A DNA stretch of 64,000 nucleotides from Pseudoduganella albidiflava (GCF_004322755.1 NZ_CP036401.1:558001-622000); one strand, 5' to 3'. Shown: positions 8,917 to 17,658, counted from the first letter of the stretch. Notes: generated by a model from the letters alone, not told the origin. A program made the numbers and translations.

Positions 8917-9759
8917 TTATGGCACCAGCACCCGGGTCATCGCGTCGAACTGCGCTTCCGTTTCCGCGAACACCTGCAGGCATGCTTTCTCATCCAGCCC
9001 GATGGCCTGCCATGCCACGGCCGACACCGGTGGCACCAGTTCGTCCGCCACGCCGGCGAGGTCCAGCGCATGGGCCATCGCATCGGCCACGTGGATGATG
9101 GTGGCCAGGAAGCCGGCACCCGGCAGTTCCGGCGCATGGTGATGGCCGATGGCGCAGCGCATCGTGTCGGAAAAATGCCAGTGCTCGGCCAGCGCCAGGC
9201 CGGCGTCGACATGGTCGATGCCCAGCACCGTGCGCTCGGCGTCCAGCCATGCCGCGTCGTGCGCGCTACGCCAGGCGATCACCCGGGCGTAGTGGTCGGG
9301 GAAACTGGTGACCAGCACCAGCCGGCCCACGTCGTGCAGCAGGCCGGCCGTGAAAGCGTAATCCTGGTTGAAGCGCAAGTGGCGGGCCAGCACCTTGGCG
9401 CAAACGGCGGTGGCGATCGAGTGCCGCCAGAAGGCCGGGTGGGAAAAACCGGCACAGCGGTTCTCCGCGAAGCACCCGGTCAGCGCGGCGGCGGTGATCA
9501 GGTTGCGCGCGGTCTGGAAGCCGAGATAGGTGATCGCCTGCTGGATCGTGGTGATCTTGACCTGCAGGCCATACAGCGGGGAATTGGCCAGGCGCAGCGT
9601 CTTCGCCGTCAGCGCCTGGTCTTGCGCCACCTTTTTTGCCAGCACGGCGATATCGACTTCTTCCGCATCGATGCTGTTCAGCAGTTCCATCACGATGACG
9701 GGCAGGGAGGGCAGGTCGTCGAGATTCTGCACGACATCGTCATACCCCAGGCGGTTCAT
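8917..9759 (-). CDS. HDOD-domain protein
   Basis: The 280-residue protein is built around an HDOD domain (about residues 12-215), a relative of HD phosphohydrolases that is widespread in bacterial signalling and usually has no demonstrated catalytic activity. An HD-like pair is visible in GLLHDVGRL (about residue 135-145). Family members often act in c-di-GMP, motility or stress pathways. Its ATG overlaps the stop of the 95-residue gene upstream (ATGA), so both are translated from one message. Function cannot be stated further. Confidence 0.85.
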   Translation of the reverse strand: MNRLGYDDVVQNLDDLPSLPVIVMELLNSIDAEEVDIAVLAKKVAQDQALTAKTLRLANSPLYGLQVKITTIQQAITYLGFQTARNLITAAALTGCFAENRCAGFSHPAFWRHSIATAVCAKVLARHLRFNQDYAFTAGLLHDVGRLVLVTSFPDHYARVIAWRSAHDAAWLDAERTVLGIDHVDAGLALAEHWHFSDTMRCAIGHHHAPELPGAGFLATIIHVADAMAHALDLAGVADELVPPVSAVAWQAIGLDEKACLQVFAETEAQFDAMTRVLVP

Positions 9760-10043
9760 CCTTTCGCTCCGGAACGGTAAGCGTGCAGGCAGGCGCGCAG
9801 CGCGGCGCCGGCAGGAACATCGGCACTGCCCGCGTCGAGCTTGCGGAACAGGTAGTCGATGCGCTCGCCGTGCGGGTCGCGCACCGGCACCGTGTCGATG
9901 CCGTGGCGCGCAAACGAGGCCAGCATCGCCGGTGTCAGCATCGCTCCCGCCGGCAGCAAAACCTGCCCCCGCGCATCGCGCAGTTCGCCCGACAGCACCA
10001 TGCCGGCGCGCGCTTGCGCCAGCGGCAGATCGCGGTTCTCCAT
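9756..10043 (-). CDS. Small protein coupled to the HDOD gene, unknown function
   Basis: This is a 95-residue protein starting MENRDLPLAQARAGMVLSGE after the ribosome site GGAGGATGCG, which decides this start over longer in-frame possibilities. The pattern 'LPLAQARAGMVLSGELRDARGQVLLPAGAMLTPAMLASFARHG' reads like the short beta-rich DUF3391-like or 'HD-GYP-associated' leader seen before HD-type signalling domains. Here it is a separate cistron overlapping the HDOD gene by 4 bp. It may be a split N-terminal module of a two-part signalling unit. That is an inference from order and pattern only. Confidence 0.7.
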   Translation of the reverse strand: MENRDLPLAQARAGMVLSGELRDARGQVLLPAGAMLTPAMLASFARHGIDTVPVRDPHGERIDYLFRKLDAGSADVPAGAALRACLHAYRSGAKG

Positions 10044-10158
10044 CGCATCCTCCTCGTTGCGGACGATCTTACCACCATGCCGCAGCGGTAAGGCCGGGGC
10101 TGCAAGCCGGGCGCCCGCTTCGCCGCGGCTGACGCATACTGCGGGCATTGGAGGATAC

Positions 10159-10704
10159 ATGAGCACACAGCGACAGGTTGCCCTGCTGCGGGGCGTCAAT
10201 GTCGGCCGGGCCAAGCGCATCGCGATGGCGGACCTGCGAACCGTCCTGGGCGACCTGGGCTTTACCGGCGTGCGCACCCTGCTCAACAGCGGCAATGCCG
10301 TGTTCGACTGCCCGGCGGCCGACGCGGCGAAGTCCGCAGCGCGCATCGAAGAGACACTGGTGCTGAAGCTCGGCGTGCCGGCCCGCGTGACGGTGCTCGA
10401 CGCACAGCAGCTGGCCGACATCGTTGCGGCCAATCCCTTGCTGGACCAGGCACGCGATCCGTCGCGGCTGATGGTAGCCGTGCTCAGCAACCCGGCCGAC
10501 CGCGGCAAGCTGGAAGCGCTGGCGCACCAGCAGTGGCAGCCGGAAGCATTCGCCCTGGGCCAGTGGGCCGCCTATATCTGGTGCGTGGATGGCGTGCTGG
10601 CCAGCCGTGCCGCCGCAGCGATGGGCAACCTGCTGGGCGATGCCGTGACCACCCGCAACTGGAGTACTATTACCAAACTGCATTCTTTGGCAATGGAAAC
10701 CTGA
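10159..10704 (+). CDS. DUF1697-family protein
   Basis: The 181-residue cytoplasmic protein opens with QVALLRGVNVGRAKRIAMAD and continues with LLNSGNAVFD, the characteristic signature of the DUF1697 family, whose function is unknown. The start ATG follows GGAGGATAC. It is transcribed divergently from the small HDOD-coupled gene. Nothing in the context suggests a pathway. Confidence 0.88.
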   Translation: MSTQRQVALLRGVNVGRAKRIAMADLRTVLGDLGFTGVRTLLNSGNAVFDCPAADAAKSAARIEETLVLKLGVPARVTVLDAQQLADIVAANPLLDQARDPSRLMVAVLSNPADRGKLEALAHQQWQPEAFALGQWAAYIWCVDGVLASRAAAAMGNLLGDAVTTRNWSTITKLHSLAMET

Positions 10705-10813
10705 CAGTCCGAGCTCGAATACAGCCTGCCCAACGGCTGAGCCAGGCAAGCGCTCGTCACTGCAAGTTTCAGCAAGACCGCGTGCCCTTCCGGAACGGCG
10801 AGGCACGGAAGGC

Positions 10814-11386
10814 TTAACCGGCGCGGCGCCGTGCGGCAAGTACGGCCAGGCCAAGGCCGAGCATGGCGTAGGTCGCTGGCTCCGGCACTGGCAAGGGGCT
10901 CATGCTGTGTTCGAACCGTGTTTCCGGTGTCCAGTTCAGGTAGTACTCCTCACCTGGCAGATACCCAAGATATTGGTAAGTGCTGCCAGCCGTAACGCCG
11001 GTGCTAAAGCCAATCATTTCGTCGGAGTAGCCCCAGTACGCCTCGAACTGCAATCCACCGGTCGCGGAGTAGGAAAAACTCTCCAGGCACCAGCTTGCAC
11101 CTTCCCCGTTGTTGCCGCAGAGTGGGGCGCCGATGTCGATGCTGCCATAATATTCGCCATCCAGATCCAGATCGCCAAAGCGGAAATGCTGGACTTCCTT
11201 TCTCGTCAGGGCGCCATCGTGATTGGCATCGTAGCCAGTCACGACGCCTTTCAGCACGAAATCGGCGAGGAATTCTCCGTTCCAGGCATTCTCGAAGCCC
11301 GTATATTGGAACGTCAACGTTTCGGCCGAGACGCCGGCGGCGCCGAACGTACTCAGGATGAACGTGGCAAAAGCCCTTTTCAACAT
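10814..11386 (-). CDS. PEP-CTERM exported protein with EF-hand loop
   Basis: The 190-residue protein has an N-terminal signal peptide (about 1-21, cleavage near VSAET). Its C-terminal sorting signal is VPEPATYAMLGLGLAVLAA followed by RRR. That is the PEP-CTERM tag recognised by the exosortase/archaeosortase EpsH-XrtA system and typically found on extracellular or biofilm-matrix proteins. Residues 53-64 (DANHDGALTRKE) fit a canonical 12-residue EF-hand calcium loop at every ligand position. The start at 11386 is preceded by GGAGAAAAC. An upstream in-frame ATG at 11425 is less likely. It stands alone; no exosortase gene is in the window. Confidence 0.88.
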   Translation of the reverse strand: MLKRAFATFILSTFGAAGVSAETLTFQYTGFENAWNGEFLADFVLKGVVTGYDANHDGALTRKEVQHFRFGDLDLDGEYYGSIDIGAPLCGNNGEGASWCLESFSYSATGGLQFEAYWGYSDEMIGFSTGVTAGSTYQYLGYLPGEEYYLNWTPETRFEHSMSPLPVPEPATYAMLGLGLAVLAARRRAG

Positions 11387-11696
11387 GTTTTCTCCGCACA
11401 CTGGTTTGGGGCATCCAGTATGCAATACGCGGGCACGAAAAGTTATATTAAAGTTAATAGCGAATTGCTAGTGTTGCAGCCTTGCCCCATGAACAGGCGT
11501 TTCCAGTTTCGGTAGACTGGCGGTACTTCCGGCTCATAAGCAAGGCCATGACACATCTACCCCCTTGTTGCCGTGCTGGCTGGCGTCCTGCTGGCCATCC
11601 GTGCCGAGGATGGCCAGCATTATTACGAGCTCATGCTGTAGTCCAGGCCCCGCCGGCGCGCATCGACCCGTTTTTACCGCATCCGCTCTTACCTCA
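11387..11696. other. 310-bp intergenic stretch containing a chaN remnant
   Basis: The region between the PEP-CTERM gene and the tautomerase gene contains no intact frame that I can support. Its centre (11511-11596) is a decayed copy of the chaN promoter-proximal region, entered separately. The part next to 11400-11480 is A/T-rich and probably carries the PEP-CTERM gene promoter. Confidence 0.6.
11511..11596 (+). pseudogene. Decayed duplicate of the chaN 5' end
   Basis: This stretch aligns by eye with 13724-13808, the leader and first 16 codons of the intact chaN-like gene. Shared blocks include GGTAGACTG, GCCATGA, ACATCT, TTGTTGCCGTGCTGG against TCGTTGCCGTGCTGG, and CTGGCGT with CTGCTGGCC. 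One inserted base after the sixth codon shifts the frame, and the similarity ends after CTGGCC. It is therefore a non-functional fragment. The tautomerase, SDR and LysR genes lie between the fragment and the intact gene, suggesting that block entered through a duplication or recombination at this spot. Confidence 0.7.
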
Positions 11697-11900
11697 TTAC
11701 TTGCCGCGTTGGCGCCGGTTCGCCACGCTGTCGCGGTCCACTCCCCAATTGTCGGTCGGCACTTCGTCGATGATGACGAAGGTGGTGGCCGGGTCCTTGT
11801 CCAGCACGCGCGAGAGCAGGTCGGTCGCGCCTTCGATCAGCGCCAGCTTCTGCTGCGGCGTCACGCCTTCGTCCGTCACGCGGATATTTATGTAGGGCAT
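11697..11900 (-). CDS. 4-oxalocrotonate tautomerase-like protein
   Basis: The 67-residue protein belongs to the tautomerase superfamily. After removal of the initiator Met it begins with the catalytic Pro (PYINIRVTDEGV), which acts as the general base in keto-enol tautomerisation. The length and VTPQQKLALIEGATDLL helix are typical of the small hexameric type. It starts 10 bp after the stop of the SDR gene in the same direction, so the pair is an operon, divergent from a LysR gene. The natural substrate is unknown. Confidence 0.9.
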   Translation of the reverse strand: MPYINIRVTDEGVTPQQKLALIEGATDLLSRVLDKDPATTFVIIDEVPTDNWGVDRDSVANRRQRGK

Positions 11901-11910
11901 GGCTGTCTCC

Positions 11911-12648
11911 TTACCAGTTGCCGGCGGTAGCGCCGCCGTCCACGGCCAGCACCGTGCCGGTGGTGAAGCGCGTTCCCGTCAGGTACAGCACGGCCTCGGC
12001 CACGTCTTGCGCGGTGCCCAGCGTGCCGGTCGGCGCCAGCCCTTTCAGGAAGTCGTGCGTTGCTGCATCGTCCGCATGCAGCGGGGTATCGATGATGCCC
12101 GGCGCCACCGCATTGACCTTGACGTTCGCGCCAGCCAGTTCCAGTGCCAGCGCCCGCGTTGCCTGGTTCAGGCCGCCCTTGATCAGGACCGGCAGCAATG
12201 CCGGCACCTTCGCGGTCGGCGCGGTGCCCAGGCTGGCCGTAATCGTCACGATATGGCCTCCGCCGTTGGCCGTCATGTGCCGTGCCGCCTCGCGGGCCGG
12301 ATAGAAGAATCCCTTCAGGTTGGTGGCGATGATGGCGTCGAGGTCCTCGTCGGTGTAATCGCCGATCCGCTTGGCGATGAAGATGCCGGCATTGTTGACG
12401 AGGATGTCGGCCTTGCCGAAATGTTCGATCGCCTGGGCGAACAGGGCCTTCGCGGTAGCTGGCAGGCCGATGTCGCCTGGCACGCCGACGAAGTTGCGTG
12501 GATTGCCCAGCTTCGCGGCTGCCGCCTGCAGGCGCTCGGCCGTGCGCGCATTGCCGACGACATTATGGCCGCGCGCCAGGTACGCCTCGGCGATCGCATA
12601 GCCCAGGCCGGAAGAAGCGCCGGTCACGATGACGGTCTTGGTATCCAT
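11911..12648 (-). CDS. SDR-family oxidoreductase lacking the usual catalytic Tyr
   Basis: The 245-residue short-chain dehydrogenase has the NAD(P)-binding motif TGASSGLG at residues 9-16, NNAG at 85-88, Asn110 and a Ser at 139. The YxxxK position reads PVLIK (153-157), so the active-site Tyr is replaced by Pro while Lys157 is kept. Unless a neighbouring residue substitutes, classical reductase chemistry should be impaired. It leads a two-gene operon with the tautomerase and is divergent from a LysR regulator 139 bp away. The physiological substrate cannot be inferred. Confidence 0.9.
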   Translation of the reverse strand: MDTKTVIVTGASSGLGYAIAEAYLARGHNVVGNARTAERLQAAAAKLGNPRNFVGVPGDIGLPATAKALFAQAIEHFGKADILVNNAGIFIAKRIGDYTDEDLDAIIATNLKGFFYPAREAARHMTANGGGHIVTITASLGTAPTAKVPALLPVLIKGGLNQATRALALELAGANVKVNAVAPGIIDTPLHADDAATHDFLKGLAPTGTLGTAQDVAEAVLYLTGTRFTTGTVLAVDGGATAGNW

Positions 12649-12786
12649 GGTGTTTCCTTTTCATGAGTGGTTTGGGTGAGTCCACTATACTTTTGCGCAA
12701 ACAGTCGATAAACCGGCTGTCGGGTAAATGACTTGATACATCATGTAATCAATTGGGTAACTGAGCAAAAAGGATGGAGGGGATCC

Positions 12787-13719
12787 ATGCAACGGCAAAA
12801 CCAGTTGGCCAGCATCGAGTTGTTCGTGCTGGCAGCGGAATACGAGGGTTTTACGCCGGCGGCGCAGGCGGCCGGCGTGACCCCGGCGGCGGTCAGCCGT
12901 TCGGTGGCGCGGCTGGAAGATCGCCTTGGCGTGCGGCTGTTTGTACGCACCACGCGGCGCATCCGCCTGACCGACAGCGGCCGCGCCTACTTCGAGCAGT
13001 GCCGGCAGGCGCTGGCCCAGCTGGTGGACGCCGAGCGCGAGATCACGGGCGACCAGGCGGCACCGTCGGGCCAGCTGCGCATCAGCGCGCCAACGCCCTA
13101 CGCGCATCACCGGCTGCTGCCCGTGCTGCCCGCTTTCCGCGCCCGCTATCCCGGCGTCGAGATCGAAGTCCACATCAGCAACCGCAACATCGATTTCGCC
13201 GAAGAGGGCTACGACCTGGCAATCCGTGGCCGCCAGCCTGTCGACTCGAACCTGGTGGCGCGCAAGCTGGAAGATGCGGAACTGGTGCTGGTGGCGTCCC
13301 CCGGTTACTTGCGTGCCGCCGGCGTGCCACAGGCGCTGGGCGACCTGTCGCGCCACCCGTGCATGCAGTTCGAGCTGCCCAGCACGGGCAGGAAGATCCC
13401 GTGGCTGTTCCATGACGGCGGCATGGTGCGGGAAGTGGTCACGACCGGCCCATATACCTGCTCGGACGATGTGCTGGGCATCGCCACGCTGGCGCGGCAC
13501 GGCGCGGGACTCACGCAGACATACCGCTTCATCGTCGCGGACGACCTGGCGCGCGGCGAGCTCGTCGAACTGCTGCCGGCGCATGGCGGCACGTCGCGGC
13601 CGTTCTACCTGCTGTATCCGCATGCCCGTCACCTGCCGCTGCGCGTGCGGACGTTCATCGAGTTCCTGACCGCGCAGTTCCAGCCCGGGCCCAAGGCGGC
13701 CGGGATGCCGCGACGCTGA
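12787..13719 (+). CDS. LysR-family transcriptional regulator
   Basis: The 310-residue regulator has an N-terminal winged HTH (about 1-62, FTPAAQAAGVTPAAVSRSVARLE) and a C-terminal periplasmic-binding-like effector domain (about 88-300). The start at 12787 is preceded by GGAGGGGATCC; a longer in-frame start at 12733 has no such site. It is transcribed away from the SDR-tautomerase operon, the classic LysR layout, so it probably controls that operon and itself from the 138-bp shared gap. The inducer is not known. Confidence 0.93.
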   Translation: MQRQNQLASIELFVLAAEYEGFTPAAQAAGVTPAAVSRSVARLEDRLGVRLFVRTTRRIRLTDSGRAYFEQCRQALAQLVDAEREITGDQAAPSGQLRISAPTPYAHHRLLPVLPAFRARYPGVEIEVHISNRNIDFAEEGYDLAIRGRQPVDSNLVARKLEDAELVLVASPGYLRAAGVPQALGDLSRHPCMQFELPSTGRKIPWLFHDGGMVREVVTTGPYTCSDDVLGIATLARHGAGLTQTYRFIVADDLARGELVELLPAHGGTSRPFYLLYPHARHLPLRVRTFIEFLTAQFQPGPKAAGMPRR

Positions 13720-13760
13720 GTTGGGGTAGACTGCGGGCTTCGATAGCGAACCCACGTGCC

Positions 13761-14594
13761 ATGAAACATCTCCCACTCGTTGCCGTGCTGGCCGGCGTGC
13801 TGCTGGCCGGCTGCGGCGTCATCAAGAAAGACAGCGCGGCCGGGCGCATCACCGGCATGCAGGAAGCGGCCAATCCGCAAGTGCTGCTGCTGGGCGAAGT
13901 GCACGACAACCCGCAAGGCCACAAGCTGCGTTTCGAGGAATTGAAAAAGCGCGTCGACGCCGGCTGGCATCCCGTCATCGCCATGGAACAGTTCGACCAC
14001 GAAGACCAGGCGCTGCTCGACGACGCGGTGAAAGGCTGCGTCGATGCCGGCTGCGTGATCCGCGTGATGAACAAGAAGGGCTGGGACTGGCAGCAGTACT
14101 ACCCGGTGATCCAGTTGGCGCTGGACAAGCATCTGCCGATCGTGGCGGTCAACCTGTCGCGCGCGAATGCCTCGAAAGTGGTGCGCGACGGCGTGGCATC
14201 GAGCTTCGACGCGAAGACGGTGGCCGAGTACCGGCTGGGCGAACCGATTTCCGCCGACTGGCGCAAGGCGCAGGAAAACGAAATCCGCACCGGCCACTGC
14301 AACATGCTGCCGGACATGATGGTTCCCGGCATGGTCGATGCCCAGATGGCGCGCGACATCTGGATGGCCAAGCTGATCCGCGACCAGCGGCCGCGCGACG
14401 TGGTGCTCATCGCCGGCAACGGCCACGTGCGCAAGGATATCGGCGTGCCACGCTGGCTGAACTCGTTCGGCAGCAAGCTGACGGTGAGGGCGGTCGGCTA
14501 CGTGGAAGGCGGCGGGCAGAAGGAATTGTTCGACGAGGTGCGGACGATCCCGGCGCAGAAGCGCGCCGATCCCTGTGCGAAGTTCAAGAAATAG
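13761..14594 (+). CDS. ChaN-family haem-binding lipoprotein
   Basis: The 277-residue protein starts with a lipoprotein signal (LLAGC, lipidated Cys18) and then the ChaN domain (VLLLGEVHDNPQGHKLR at about 36-52). ChaN-type proteins are lipoproteins that bind haem or related ligands at the outer membrane and are often linked to iron uptake, though ChaN here has no iron neighbours. The second conserved block LIAGNGHVRKDIG is at about 215-227. It follows the LysR gene by 41 bp but probably has its own promoter, since its leader is duplicated 2.2 kb upstream (11511-11596). Confidence 0.87.
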   Translation: MKHLPLVAVLAGVLLAGCGVIKKDSAAGRITGMQEAANPQVLLLGEVHDNPQGHKLRFEELKKRVDAGWHPVIAMEQFDHEDQALLDDAVKGCVDAGCVIRVMNKKGWDWQQYYPVIQLALDKHLPIVAVNLSRANASKVVRDGVASSFDAKTVAEYRLGEPISADWRKAQENEIRTGHCNMLPDMMVPGMVDAQMARDIWMAKLIRDQRPRDVVLIAGNGHVRKDIGVPRWLNSFGSKLTVRAVGYVEGGGQKELFDEVRTIPAQKRADPCAKFKK

Positions 14595-14906
14595 GCAGGC
14601 CGCTACGGGCTATTTCAACCCAGATGCAAGCCCCGGGGTCAGACTCCCGGCACCGCCGATGGCCGAGCTTGCTGGTAACGGCGTCGGGGGCTGACCCCGG
14701 TCTCTGCCGTTGGATTTGCGTGAGCCAGCGATACGCAGCCTGGAAAATCAGCAGGCCGCTACCGGCTGTCCACCCAGTTGCAAGCGCTGGGGTCAGACCC
14801 CCGGCACCGCTGACGGCCGAGCTTGCTGGTAACGGCCGCGGGGGTCTGACCCCGGTCTCTGCCGTTGGGGTTGCGGGCACCAACATTCCGCAGCCGAAAA
14901 AAAGGG
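14595..14906. repeat. 156-bp tandem duplication carrying GGGTCAGAC repeat copies 2 and 3
   Basis: Two consecutive units of about 156 bp start with GCAGGCCGCTA (14595 and 14751). Each contains GGGGTCAGAC, a shared CCGAGCTTGCTGGTAACGG segment, a GGGGGTCTGACCCCGG or GGGGGCTGACCCCGG arm, and TCTCTGCCGTTGG. The arms correspond to the inner palindrome of the copies at 4868-4933 and 25949-26011 but are spread further apart. The array fills the gap between the convergent chaN-like and uronate dehydrogenase genes. No coding frame is supported here. Confidence 0.8.
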
Positions 14907-14929
14907 CGCTAGTTGCGCCCTTGATTGCA

Positions 14930-15748
14930 TCAATCCTTGTACATCGGCCCGTCGAAGATGAACTTGCCGCCGTGGTAGTTGAAGGTGGCGTCGTCTTCCG
15001 GCGGGTATTCGCCGGTTTCCGGCACGTCGGCGCGGAACTGTTCCGAGGAATCCTTCGGCTGGAAGCCCAGGTGGGCGGCCTTGCGGTTGTCCCACCACTG
15101 GCGCTTGTTGTTCGAGGCGCCGAACAGGATGGTGTGGCCCACGCGCGGGGTCAGCAGCGAGACGCGCAGCGCTTCCAGCAGGTCGTCATAGGACAGCCAG
15201 GTGCACATCATGCGCGGATTGTTCACCGAGGGGAACGAGGAACCGATGCGCAGGCACACGGTCTCGATGCCGGTGCGGTCGAAGTAATAGCGCGACAGCT
15301 GCTCGCCGAACACCTTCGAGATGCCGTACATGCTGTCCGGGCGCGGCGGGTCGTCCGCGTCGATCACCTGGGTCTGCGGGTAGAAGCCGATCGCATGGTT
15401 CGACGAGGCGAACACGATGCGCTTCACGCCGTGGCGGTGGGCCGCCTCGTAGATGTTGTACGTGCCCTGGATATTGGCGAACATGATGTTCTCGAACGTG
15501 TTCTCGGTCGAGATGCCGCCGAAGTGCAGGATGGCGTCGACGCCTTCGACCATCTTCAGCACGGCCTGCTTGTCGGCCAGGTCGGCCTGGAAGATCTCTT
15601 CGCCCTCGCCGGCCTCGCCCATGTCGCCGATGTCGGACAGGCGCACCACGTCCGCCCATGGCTTGATCCGCTCGCGCAGCACTTTACCGAGGCCGCCGGC
15701 CGCGCCGGTCAGCAACAGGCGCTTGAAAGGTTTTTTCGTCGTCGTCAT
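14930..15748 (-). CDS. udh: Uronate dehydrogenase
   Basis: The 272-residue NAD-dependent enzyme of the extended SDR/epimerase fold matches bacterial uronate dehydrogenase, which oxidises D-galacturonate or D-glucuronate to the aldaro-lactone, the first step of the oxidative route. The Rossmann motif GAAGGLG is at 15-21 and the catalytic Tyr141-x3-Lys145 (YGISK) is intact. The neighbouring galactarate dehydratase uses its product after lactone opening, which supports the assignment over a generic epimerase. Both genes run in the same direction, separated by 167 bp containing a structured element. Confidence 0.9.
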   Translation of the reverse strand: MTTTKKPFKRLLLTGAAGGLGKVLRERIKPWADVVRLSDIGDMGEAGEGEEIFQADLADKQAVLKMVEGVDAILHFGGISTENTFENIMFANIQGTYNIYEAAHRHGVKRIVFASSNHAIGFYPQTQVIDADDPPRPDSMYGISKVFGEQLSRYYFDRTGIETVCLRIGSSFPSVNNPRMMCTWLSYDDLLEALRVSLLTPRVGHTILFGASNNKRQWWDNRKAAHLGFQPKDSSEQFRADVPETGEYPPEDDATFNYHGGKFIFDGPMYKD

Positions 15749-15794
15749 AGTGGTCTCTAAATTGGTCTCTGGATTTTAGCCTGTAATGATCGAG

Positions 15795-15912
15795 CCGATA
15801 AGGGCCTGAAAACCGTCGCGAGCGGCAGTAGTTCGAGTTGAAGCGCGCAGCCGTACTTTAGTACGGTGAGCACTGGAGACTCGAAATACAACGCGCAGCA
15901 GGTTTGCAGCCC
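15795..15912 (-). other. Structured 3' element after garD
   Basis: Starting 3 nt after the garD stop, this about 115-bp stretch is bounded by AATAAGGGC and its inverted partner GCCCTTATC. It is centred on CGTACTAAAGTACG (minus-strand reading), a 14-bp perfect palindrome. Inverted CTCGAA/TTCGAG segments lie between. A recognisably related element in the same orientation to its upstream gene follows the polygalacturonase stop at 25745-25880. The position suggests a 3'-end or terminator-like RNA structure. Confidence 0.65.
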
Positions 15913-15915
15913 TTA

Positions 15916-17484
15916 TTAGGTGACCGGCGCCGGATTGAACAGGACCAGGGCGTTGTGCAGTTTCCAGTGCTCGGCCCAGGTCTTCTTGCCGCTTGCCACG
16001 TCGAGCAGCAGCTGGAACAGTTCCCAGCCCACGCTTTCGATGGTCGCTTCGCCGGTGGCGATGCGGCCCGCGTTCACGTCCATCAGGTCATGCCAGCGGC
16101 GCGCCAGGTCGTCGCGCGTTGCCACCTTGATCACCGGGCATTCGGCCAGGCCGTACGGCGTGCCGCGGCCGGTGGTGAACACGTGCAGGTTCATGCCGGC
16201 CGCCAGCTGCAGCGTGCCGCAGATGAAGTCCGATGCCGGCGTGGCCGTGTAGATCAGGCCCTTCACGCCTTTCGTGGTGGCCTTTTCGCCCGGCGACAGC
16301 ACGCCCGAAATCGGCACGCTGCCCGACTTGACGATCGAGCCCATGGCCTTTTCGACGATGTTCGACAGGCCGCCCTTCTTGTTGCCCGGCGTGGTGTTGG
16401 CGCTGCGGTCGACGCCGCCGCGGGTCAGGTAGGCGTCATACCACGCCATCTCGCGGATCATTTCATCGGCCACCTCGGCGCTCACGGCGCGCGACGTCAG
16501 CTGGTCGATCCCGTCGCGCACTTCCGTCACTTCCGAGAACATCACGGTGGCGCCGGCGCGCACCAGCAGGTCGGTGGCGAAACCGACGGCCGGGTTGGCG
16601 GTCACGCCGGAGAAGGCATCGCTGCCGCCGCACTGCACGCCCACCACCAGGTCGGAAGCGGGGCAGGTCACGCGCTGGCGGCGGTTCAGTACTTCCAGCT
16701 GCGCCTCGGCCGTCTGCATGATCGATTCGACCATCGACATGAAGCCCACGTTGCCGGCGTCCTGCAGGCACACCACCGGCGGTTCGGTGGCCACCGTATC
16801 GTCCTTGCGGCGGATCTGGATCGAGTTGGCGGGGAACAGGCGGGTCGGCTGCAGCTTCTCGCAGCCGAGCGACACGACCATCGCCTGGCCGCCGAAGTTC
16901 GGGTTCTTGCTGATGTTGTGGATCGTGCGGATCGGGATGTTGGCGCCCGGCGCATCGATCGCCACGCCGCAGCCATAGGTGTGCTCGAGGCCGACCACGT
17001 CATCCACGTTCGGATACCTGGGCAGCAGCTCGGCCTTGATGCGCTTCACGGCGAACTCGACCACGCCGGACACGCATTGCACGGTGGTGGTGATCCCCAG
17101 GATGTTGCGCGTGCCGACCGAGCCGTCCTCGTTGCGGTAGCCCTGGAACGTATAGCCTTCCAGCGGTTCCAGCGGCGGCACTTTCACGGTGGCGATGGGT
17201 AGGTTGTCCAGCTCGCGCGCCGGCGGCATCTCCAGCAACTGCTCGGAGACCCAGCTGCCTTTCGGGATATCGCGCACGGCGCGGCCGATCGAAACGTTGT
17301 AACGCAGCACACTCTGGCCCTGCGCGATGTCGGCCAGCGCCACCTTGTGGCCTTGCGGCACGTTTTCGACCAGCGTCAGGCCATCGGGGAAAACGGTGCC
17401 CGCCGGCAGCCCGCCATCGTTGACGACGATCGCCACGTTATCGTTGGCGTGCATGAGGATACGGCGCGGAGTGCTCGCTGTCAT
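15916..17484 (-). CDS. garD: Galactarate dehydratase
   Basis: The 522-residue enzyme of the UxaA/GarD dehydratase family removes water from D-galactarate to give 5-dehydro-4-deoxy-glucarate in the cytoplasm. An N-terminal SAF-like domain (about 15-90) is followed by the large catalytic domain with [18 protein letters not shown] ([14 protein letters not shown], about 117-130) and [12 protein letters not shown] signatures. The start at 17484 fits the family; longer upstream reading is not needed. The family also contains altronate dehydratase, but the adjacent uronate dehydrogenase makes galactarate the likelier substrate. It is divergent from a FadR-type regulator whose operators lie in the shared gap. 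Confidence 0.9.
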   Translation of the reverse strand: MTASTPRRILMHANDNVAIVVNDGGLPAGTVFPDGLTLVENVPQGHKVALADIAQGQSVLRYNVSIGRAVRDIPKGSWVSEQLLEMPPARELDNLPIATVKVPPLEPLEGYTFQGYRNEDGSVGTRNILGITTTVQCVSGVVEFAVKRIKAELLPRYPNVDDVVGLEHTYGCGVAIDAPGANIPIRTIHNISKNPNFGGQAMVVSLGCEKLQPTRLFPANSIQIRRKDDTVATEPPVVCLQDAGNVGFMSMVESIMQTAEAQLEVLNRRQRVTCPASDLVVGVQCGGSDAFSGVTANPAVGFATDLLVRAGATVMFSEVTEVRDGIDQLTSRAVSAEVADEMIREMAWYDAYLTRGGVDRSANTTPGNKKGGLSNIVEKAMGSIVKSGSVPISGVLSPGEKATTKGVKGLIYTATPASDFICGTLQLAAGMNLHVFTTGRGTPYGLAECPVIKVATRDDLARRWHDLMDVNAGRIATGEATIESVGWELFQLLLDVASGKKTWAEHWKLHNALVLFNPAPVT

Positions 17485-17610
17485 GGTTCTGTCCTGAGGG
17501 GCCGGCGGCGTGGGATCGGCGCATGTTGTTGTTGCGCAACGATCTGACGTGCCGGCGAGTTGTCTGATGACTTCAGTATGACAGATGCCCAAATTTTTGG
17601 CTAGTCCACA

Positions 17611-17639
17611 TTGCTCATTTGGTCTGACCGGTTTAGAAT
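17611..17639 (+). promoter_or_regulatory. Promoter of the FadR-type regulator gene
   Basis: TTGCTC (17611-17616) and TAGAAT (17634-17639) are separated by exactly 17 bp, a good sigma-70 promoter facing the regulator gene. The expected start of transcription is near 17646, only about 13 nt before the ATG at 17659, so the leader is too short for a normal ribosome site. One operator lies in the spacer and the other covers the start site, as expected for autorepression. Confidence 0.75.
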
Positions 17640-17649
17640 GGCCTGACCA
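17620..17649. promoter_or_regulatory. Pair of FadR/GntR-type operators
   Basis: TGGTCTGACCG (17620-17630) and TGGCCTGACCA (17639-17649) each fit the TGGTnnGACCA palindrome typical of FCD-type GntR regulators, with centres 19 bp apart, about two helical turns. The outer ATTTGGTC and GACCAAAT also form an inverted pair. They lie between the divergent garD and regulator genes, so one repressor could control both. The regulator at 17659 is the obvious ligand-responsive binder. Confidence 0.75.
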
Positions 17650-17658
17650 AATGCAATA

